From a virus, in the IMG/VR virus record IMGVR_UViG_3300043436_002855, positions 1-34,971 of that record: a DNA stretch of 34,971 nucleotides. The stretch is one strand, 5' to 3'. Numbering within the stretch: position 1 is the first letter of the stretch; every line of letters starts with the position of its first letter. The position numbers were made by a program, and so were the translations under genes. The notes below the pieces were generated by a model. The model was not told where the DNA came from and did not search any database. It worked only from the letters and a program-made list of their open reading frames with translations. Positions 31,019 to 34,971 of this stretch are shown piece by piece.

Positions 31019-32101
31019 TTATGCTAAAACTTGCATTGTGTAAATCTTATCAATTGTAAAAGGAATTACAAGCGGAGCAGAAGTAATTTCTAATCCTGAC
31101 TGCATAGTTCTCTCATTTGCAAATGAACGTAATAAATATTTAGCCTCAACAACAGTTGGAACCATAGCATTAGTACCACTAATATTTAATTCATTCATTG
31201 AAGGTAATCCACCAAAAACAGTTTTACCTTGAAAATCACCAGGCAACATAACTACTTTGTTTGCGTCTAAATAATAAACAGTAGTACCAGATGCATTAGT
31301 ATATTTTTCATTGTAAGTCCAAACATTTACAATAAAATCACCAGCTCCTAATTGACCATGAAAAGCTAATCCGCTAGCTTCATCAAATTGAGGCATTGCA
31401 ATATTAACTCTATCAACACGTCTTAATTCAGCTTGTTCTTTAAATTGAGTAGTAGCCATCATAGCATTTAAAGCTTCTGAACGCATAATCATATTCACAA
31501 CTCCAGATGCAGAATTACCAACGTCACGTAAAAAACGTAATCCAGCTTGAATGTCATCTAATGGTTTTGCAGATGCAGCAACACTCCAATATTCACCAGC
31601 AGTATCTACATTTACTTTTGAGCCAGCTTTACGTCTGTAATCGATGTTATCTCCATTGATTAAAGTAACAATTCCAGTTTGTAAAACCTCAGCTTGTTGT
31701 TTACGAATTGCACGTTCAATTTTTAAACGCTCCTTTGTCATGTTTTTTAACGCATTTTGAGCTAATAAACGGTTGATGTTAGGATTTGTCATTACGCCTT
31801 GCGCAATAGTGTTCATGTAAACAGAATCAGTATTAAAATAATACTCTTGTTTGTAGTAAGGCGGAATGTATTTGTGTTCCGATACTTTTGATGTTTTACC
31901 AGGATTACCCTCAGTAAATCTTTGAACGTCAACAGCGATTAAATCGTTATCACGTTGCACTTCAACATCAACTTCTAAACTTGGTGTAGTTTCTTCTGGG
32001 AAAAAACCTGTAAAACCAGCTCTTACTGGAATCATTTCGTCAAATGCACCCACAACCTTTGACGTTAACGCATTACTATGCTCTAATAATGAAATAGCCA
32101 T
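31019..32101 (-). CDS. Major capsid protein, lambda gpE-like
   Basis: A 360-residue protein, near the size of lambda gpE (341). The start has IPVRAGFTGFFPEE, a phrase typical of the gpE/Phage_cap_E family, and next PPYYKQEYYF. The long helix with NALKNMTKERLKIERAIRKQQAEVL and the closing strand region are also as expected. It forms the icosahedral shell, held by the decoration protein encoded just upstream. Confidence 0.8.
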   Translation of the reverse strand: MAISLLEHSNALTSKVVGAFDEMIPVRAGFTGFFPEETTPSLEVDVEVQRDNDLIAVDVQRFTEGNPGKTSKVSEHKYIPPYYKQEYYFNTDSVYMNTIAQGVMTNPNINRLLAQNALKNMTKERLKIERAIRKQQAEVLQTGIVTLINGDNIDYRRKAGSKVNVDTAGEYWSVAASAKPLDDIQAGLRFLRDVGNSASGVVNMIMRSEALNAMMATTQFKEQAELRRVDRVNIAMPQFDEASGLAFHGQLGAGDFIVNVWTYNEKYTNASGTTVYYLDANKVVMLPGDFQGKTVFGGLPSMNELNISGTNAMVPTVVEAKYLLRSFANERTMQSGLEITSAPLVIPFTIDKIYTMQVLA

Positions 32102-32103
32102 AA

Positions 32104-32562
32104 TTAATTATCGATTTTAGAATTTTCAACAACGTTTTTCAAAACGAAGCCTAAATCAGTTAATACATCTCTTAAACATTTTCCAGTTGTTCCAACAACA
32201 GTATCTAAAGTAACACTTGCGGGAAATTGAATTAAATTAACATCAATATCACCACCCGTACAATAATTAGCTGGAGTTGTTCCAGCATCTGCTAAAGTAA
32301 CTGAACTGTCTAATTTTAAAATTCCAATAACTTTTACCAAGTCAGCCCCAGATGTTCCAGCAACAGCAGGTAAAATGTTTGCAGGTGTTCCAGTTTCTCT
32401 TATCACTAAGAATCCACTTTTAAAAGTAGCTTCTGCACCTGTGTTATTTTTGAAAGTAGCCGTTTGATAACGATTTCCAAACAAAAATAAATTTTCTAAA
32501 GAATAATCTACTGTACTTTGATTTCTAGTAGCATTTCTTTGTGTAGCGTCAATTCCGTACAT
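32104..32562 (-). CDS. Head decoration protein, lambda gpD-like
   Basis: A 152-residue protein, somewhat longer than lambda gpD (110). It is beta-rich, with small residues (AVAGTSGADLVKVIGILKLDSSVTLADAGTTPANYCTGGDIDVNLI), as in gpD-like cement proteins that sit on capsid three-fold points. Position between protease and capsid genes matches the lambda order. Confidence 0.65.
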   Translation of the reverse strand: MYGIDATQRNATRNQSTVDYSLENLFLFGNRYQTATFKNNTGAEATFKSGFLVIRETGTPANILPAVAGTSGADLVKVIGILKLDSSVTLADAGTTPANYCTGGDIDVNLIQFPASVTLDTVVGTTGKCLRDVLTDLGFVLKNVVENSKIDN

Positions 32563-32582
32563 ATCAAAATTATTTTTAAAGT

Positions 32583-32909
32583 TTACAATTTAAACCCGAA
32601 AGCATTTTCAAGTTCTTCATTTTTAGGATTACCACCTTCATTAACTGGAGCCTCAGCAACAACAACTGCATCTTGTGAATCAGATTGTAATTTCTTAATC
32701 ATTTCAGCTGAATTCATTTTAACCATAAACTCCTCTCTTTGGCTCGCACTAATTTCAGCACCTCCCTTAATACCTTGCGTTACAGCTTCTAAATCTGTAT
32801 TAGCATAAACCATCCACGAAGCAACTCGCTCCCTTTCAGCATTTGCACCTTCGCTTACTACACTTGAGTAAACTTCTGGATGCGACTGTTTCAATTCCTC
32901 TTTTGTCAT
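32583..32909 (-). CDS. Probable nested scaffold start inside the protease gene
   Basis: An in-frame ATG at 32909, preceded by an A-rich run, would yield the last 108 residues of the protease alone: MTKEELKQSHPEVYSSV, then a helical, Glu- and Gln-rich body. In lambda the C protease contains the scaffold Nu3 in the same way. The segment has no protease motif and a strong break in character from the rest. Separate translation is inferred. Confidence 0.45.
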   Translation of the reverse strand: MTKEELKQSHPEVYSSVVSEGANAERERVASWMVYANTDLEAVTQGIKGGAEISASQREEFMVKMNSAEMIKKLQSDSQDAVVVAEAPVNEGGNPKNEELENAFGFKL

Positions 32910-33833
32910 TTTTTTTTGAGAATTAATTAAACTTAAATTTGAACTTGAATTATTTTTTGAATCTTCTAAAACCATTTCAACAACTTCATTAAAACTTGCA
33001 ATTCCATCGATAAAAGTGCCTATTGCATCTTTTGAAAATACAGTATGTCCGTTATCAAAATCAGTGCCTTTTAATTGTGATCTGTTACTTTCTACCATTG
33101 CAATAAAGTTTTCGTTTATTGGGTCAAGTAACTCATTTACTAAAAGCTCATAATTATCATTATCTAAAGCCTCATTAAAAGCTTTGTTTTTTTCAGTTGA
33201 TTTTGTAGCATAAAGAACGATGTTCTTATAACCGTCCCTATCTTCATGAAAAGATTTTTTACCTTCAAAAGATATCATAGTACCAACTGAACCAATAGTA
33301 CTCATATTATCTTCTGCAAAAATCTTATTACCAGCTGAACCAATACCATAAGCTGCACTTGCCATAATACCGCCTTTTTCAACTAAAGTATAAACTGGCT
33401 TTGTTTGTTTGATTTCGTTTATAGTATCAGATAAAATACTAACAGCATTTGAAGCTCCACCTCCAGAATCAACTTTTAAAATAAAACCCTTAATTCTATT
33501 GTCATTTGCCATACTAAGCATTTGACTAGATAAGTCTTTTGTTCCATAACTTGAAGCTCCTCCACCTTTGGTAATAGGACCATTCAAATTAATAACTCCA
33601 ATACCTTCAAAATCGTTGTCGTTACTTAATTGCCATGTTTCGGTAACTAATCTAGTTTCTTTACTTTTCACATTGTAAAAAGAAATACTATTGTACTTTA
33701 CGTCTGGAATTTCTAAAGTAACCCCGTTTTGAACATTTTTAAGAGTTGACATTAAAGACTGAAACGTAATAGGGTCAACGCTCCATGCATTTAATCCGTA
33801 AATCTCCCTTGCTAATCCGAAATTCATATACAA
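32583..33833 (-). CDS. Head maturation protease, S49 family, with scaffold domain
   Basis: A 416-residue protein, close in size to lambda C (439). It has VDSGGGASNA (121-130), the catalytic serine in IMASAAYG (Ser159), and Lys211 in LYATKST. The 52-residue distance between Ser and Lys equals that of bacterial SppA, the family model. It cleaves scaffold and head proteins as the shell matures. The C-terminal part (from about 309) is scaffold-like and can start separately. It opens the head operon behind its own promoter element at 33851-33858. Confidence 0.75.
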   Translation of the reverse strand: MYMNFGLAREIYGLNAWSVDPITFQSLMSTLKNVQNGVTLEIPDVKYNSISFYNVKSKETRLVTETWQLSNDNDFEGIGVINLNGPITKGGGASSYGTKDLSSQMLSMANDNRIKGFILKVDSGGGASNAVSILSDTINEIKQTKPVYTLVEKGGIMASAAYGIGSAGNKIFAEDNMSTIGSVGTMISFEGKKSFHEDRDGYKNIVLYATKSTEKNKAFNEALDNDNYELLVNELLDPINENFIAMVESNRSQLKGTDFDNGHTVFSKDAIGTFIDGIASFNEVVEMVLEDSKNNSSSNLSLINSQKKMTKEELKQSHPEVYSSVVSEGANAERERVASWMVYANTDLEAVTQGIKGGAEISASQREEFMVKMNSAEMIKKLQSDSQDAVVVAEAPVNEGGNPKNEELENAFGFKL

Positions 33834-33850
33834 ATTATTTATTTTCTTTA

Positions 33851-33858
33851 CAAATATA
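33851..33858 (-). promoter_or_regulatory. -7 promoter element TATATTTG before the head genes
   Basis: A perfect TAnnTTTG box on the minus strand, 17 bases before the protease ATG. A terminator precedes it, so the head and tail genes need a start here. No TTG is seen 19 bases upstream, suggesting that a late activator could be needed. Confidence 0.5.
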
Positions 33859-33885
33859 AAGTAATTTTTTTAATAAATAATAAAA

Positions 33886-33916
33886 ATCAAAAAAGCTACC
33901 ATAAATGATAGCTTTT
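33886..33916 (-). terminator. Terminator after the lysis genes
   Basis: AAAAGCTACCA (33891-33901) pairs with TGATAGCTTTT (33906-33916), eleven pairs including one G:U, with a 4-base loop. On the minus strand it is followed by TTTTTTG. It lies 50 bases after the spanin-like gene. Confidence 0.8.
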
Positions 33917-33967
33917 AAGAATCTAAACCAAATAAAAAAAATTATTTACCCATTGCCTTTGACAATA

Positions 33968-34441
33968 TTACAAATTATTTTTTAATTGATTTACAATTAA
34001 GTCGAATTTTTTACTTTGAGAATTTACAAACCAAAATATTAAAGCAAAAAAGAATAATAAAATAAGAAACAAACCACCTAATCCAAGTCCTAAAAAAAGC
34101 ATTGTATTATCAGTTTCTTTGTCTTTTTTATTGGTTTCTTGATTAAATTCTTTTTTTGAAGAAATAGTATCTTTTATTATTTCACGTGTATGAGTATTAT
34201 TGTAAACTACTTTTGTGTTTTCAAATAATTCAGTTTCTCCTTTTGAATTTGTAAATTTAATAGGTTTTGATAAATCTACAGGCTCTAAATTATAGTTACT
34301 TGAATTTGTCCATCTATTAGTATTACTACCTGCATTTATGTTTTCTTTTTGTTCAGTTTCTGTATTTTCTTTATGCTTTTTTATACTACCACATGAACAT
34401 ATTCCTAACGTCAGGAAAGTGATAAATATTAACTTTCTCAT
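33968..34441 (-). CDS. Candidate one-piece spanin (lipoprotein with C-terminal membrane span)
   Basis: A 157-residue protein. A signal peptide ends in the lipobox ICSC, with Cys17 as the lipid site (Cys15 is nearby), which would place the N-terminus in the outer membrane. A charged, Asn- and Thr-rich periplasmic stretch follows. At residues about 113-140 there is one long hydrophobic span (LFLGLGLGGLFLILLFFFALIFWFV), and a short polar end. A lipoprotein with its other end in the inner membrane is the plan of u-spanins such as T1 gp11, which fuse the two membranes at lysis. The endolysin gene two genes upstream supports this. Confidence 0.65.
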   Translation of the reverse strand: MRKLIFITFLTLGICSCGSIKKHKENTETEQKENINAGSNTNRWTNSSNYNLEPVDLSKPIKFTNSKGETELFENTKVVYNNTHTREIIKDTISSKKEFNQETNKKDKETDNTMLFLGLGLGGLFLILLFFFALIFWFVNSQSKKFDLIVNQLKNNL

Positions 34442-34569
34442 TATTTGTGAAATTTAGATGTTGAAATAATTGTTTTACTTAAATCGTGAGTTTCAAAAAC
34501 TGGCAAACCAATAATATTAACTCCAATTTGAAAAGACACTGATACAATTAAATTTTTAATTTTTTTCAT
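34441..34569 (-). CDS. 42-residue peptide coupled to the spanin candidate
   Basis: A gene whose stop overlaps the spanin start in a TAATG junction. It starts at 34569 with a run of lysines (MKKIKNLIV), followed by a moderately hydrophobic segment up to about residue 25 (IVSVSFQIGVNIIGLPVF) and a polar end. It could be a small secreted or membrane peptide of the lysis module, or only a translational leader. No family is recognised. Confidence 0.5.
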   Translation of the reverse strand: MKKIKNLIVSVSFQIGVNIIGLPVFETHDLSKTIISTSKFHK

Positions 34570-34615
34570 AATACAATATTTGTTTTAAATTATATACAAT
34601 ATTAGTTAAAATTTA

Positions 34616-34713
34616 TATATTTGCCATGTACAAAATCAAAGCACCTAGGAAAGCTTTGTTTTTCAACTCGAAATCTGGCAAAATTAAACCGCTATTATAT
34701 AGCGGTTTTTTTT
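34616..34713 (+). ncRNA. Plus-strand small RNA candidate
   Basis: The only credible signal on the plus strand. A TATATTTG box (34616-34623) would start a transcript near 34628. It contains a hairpin CAAAGC/GCTTTG (34637-34642, 34653-34658) and ends at the strong terminator 34686-34713, giving an RNA of about 85 bases. TTTGCCA (34620-34626) and TGGCAAA (34676-34682) are also inverse. A short frame from 34626 runs through the terminator, so coding is unlikely. No -33 TTG is seen. The symmetrical stems could belong to a minus-strand leader of the lysis genes instead. Confidence 0.4.
34686..34713. terminator. Strong hairpin terminator, possibly two-way
   Basis: AAACCGCTAT (34686-34695) pairs perfectly with ATAGCGGTTT (34699-34708), with eight T following on the plus strand (34706-34713). 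On the minus strand the stem lies just after the endolysin stop and is followed by TTTAATTTT, a weaker tract. It may serve both directions. Confidence 0.7.
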
Positions 34714-34715
34714 AT

Positions 34716-34971
34716 TTATATTTTTGGATAAACAATTCCGTTTTCAGTTATTGTAATTCCTTTATCTACTCTTTGTTTTAAAACTTTCCAATTAAAACCA
34801 AATGTTTTTTGAAAATGTGGTGCATCAGGAAATTTTTTCCAATCACCGCCCCATTCCCAACCAGCATCTTTGAATACTTTTACTACTTCCATCCAATCGG
34901 CTGTTCCATCAAAATCAAAATCTTTTAAGGTGTCCCAAGTTGCCGTTTCAAAAGTTCCGTTTTTATCTTTA
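34716..34971 (-). CDS. Endolysin, M15-type peptidase, C-terminal part
   Basis: The last 84 residues of a gene that runs off the right edge. The end has WEWGGDWKKFPDAPHFQ, which matches the closing motif of phage M15 peptidases (L-alanyl-D-glutamate endopeptidases such as T5 Lys), in which the histidine of HFQ binds the catalytic zinc and the preceding aspartate-rich loop supports it. A KDFDFDGTADWMEV segment upstream agrees. The enzyme cuts peptide bridges in peptidoglycan. The N-terminal part with the other zinc ligands lies outside the window. Confidence 0.75.
   Translation of the reverse strand, partial: KDKNGTFETATWDTLKDFDFDGTADWMEVVKVFKDAGWEWGGDWKKFPDAPHFQKTFGFNWKVLKQRVDKGITITENGIVYPKI

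Noticed and set aside
34626-34778. A short plus-strand frame starting MYKIKAPRK
   Set aside because: It runs through a strong terminator and then antisense through the endolysin gene, so it is better explained as part of an untranslated RNA.

Overview
The window looks like most of one phage or prophage genome from a Bacteroidota host, most likely a Flavobacterium relative. The DNA is very AT-rich. Ribosome sites are A/T-rich, with no AGGAGG. Promoters follow the Bacteroidota pattern TTG-N19-TAnnTTTG. Genes are small, touching or overlapping, and all lie on the minus strand, so the map reads right to left.

From right to left: (a) lysis, 34971-33968: the C-terminal end of an M15-type endolysin, a 42-residue peptide, and a lipoprotein with a C-terminal membrane span that looks like a one-piece spanin, then a terminator. 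(b) Head, 33833-30415: an S49 protease with a probable nested scaffold, a D-like decoration protein, a gpE-like capsid protein and small connector candidates, in lambda C-Nu3-D-E order. (c) Contractile tail, 30412-17179: sheath, tube, a tail-assembly chaperone with a -1 frameshift extension, tape measure, Mu gp46/47/48-like baseplate, two fibre or adhesin proteins with related N-termini, a gpZ-like protein and Mu gp43/44/45-like hub proteins, then a strong terminator. (d) Early replication and recombination operon, 17011-3816: Cro-like and other helix-turn-helix proteins, a DUF1351-like coiled coil, a Sak4-type ATPase, a MazG-like enzyme, a YqaJ-type nuclease, a helicase-methyltransferase fusion, a replication initiator and RecA/DnaB-type ATPase, a RusA-like resolvase, a NinG/HNH-like protein and an SSB-like protein, then a terminator. 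(e) A second operon of small unknown genes, 3672-1655, ending in a terminase small subunit candidate at 803-1405. Operons (d) and (e) start from two promoters that share 22 identical bases.

The most unusual stretch is the left 750 bases. It is not phage-like in layout. It holds three successive units bounded by long imperfect palindromes, two of which carry a tiny zinc-ribbon gene. The first bases of each unit recur inverted at the start of the palindrome that closes the same unit. That is the arrangement expected of integron gene cassettes and their attC sites. No integrase is visible. It is open whether the array is in the phage, in flanking host DNA, or joined by assembly.

Other points of interest are a 9-bp/13-bp pseudoknot-capable RNA candidate with its own promoter element (9075-9183) and a plus-strand small-RNA candidate (34626-34713). 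No terminase large subunit, portal, integrase or transposase is visible. If the phage genome is circular or circularly permuted, these would lie between the left and right edges.
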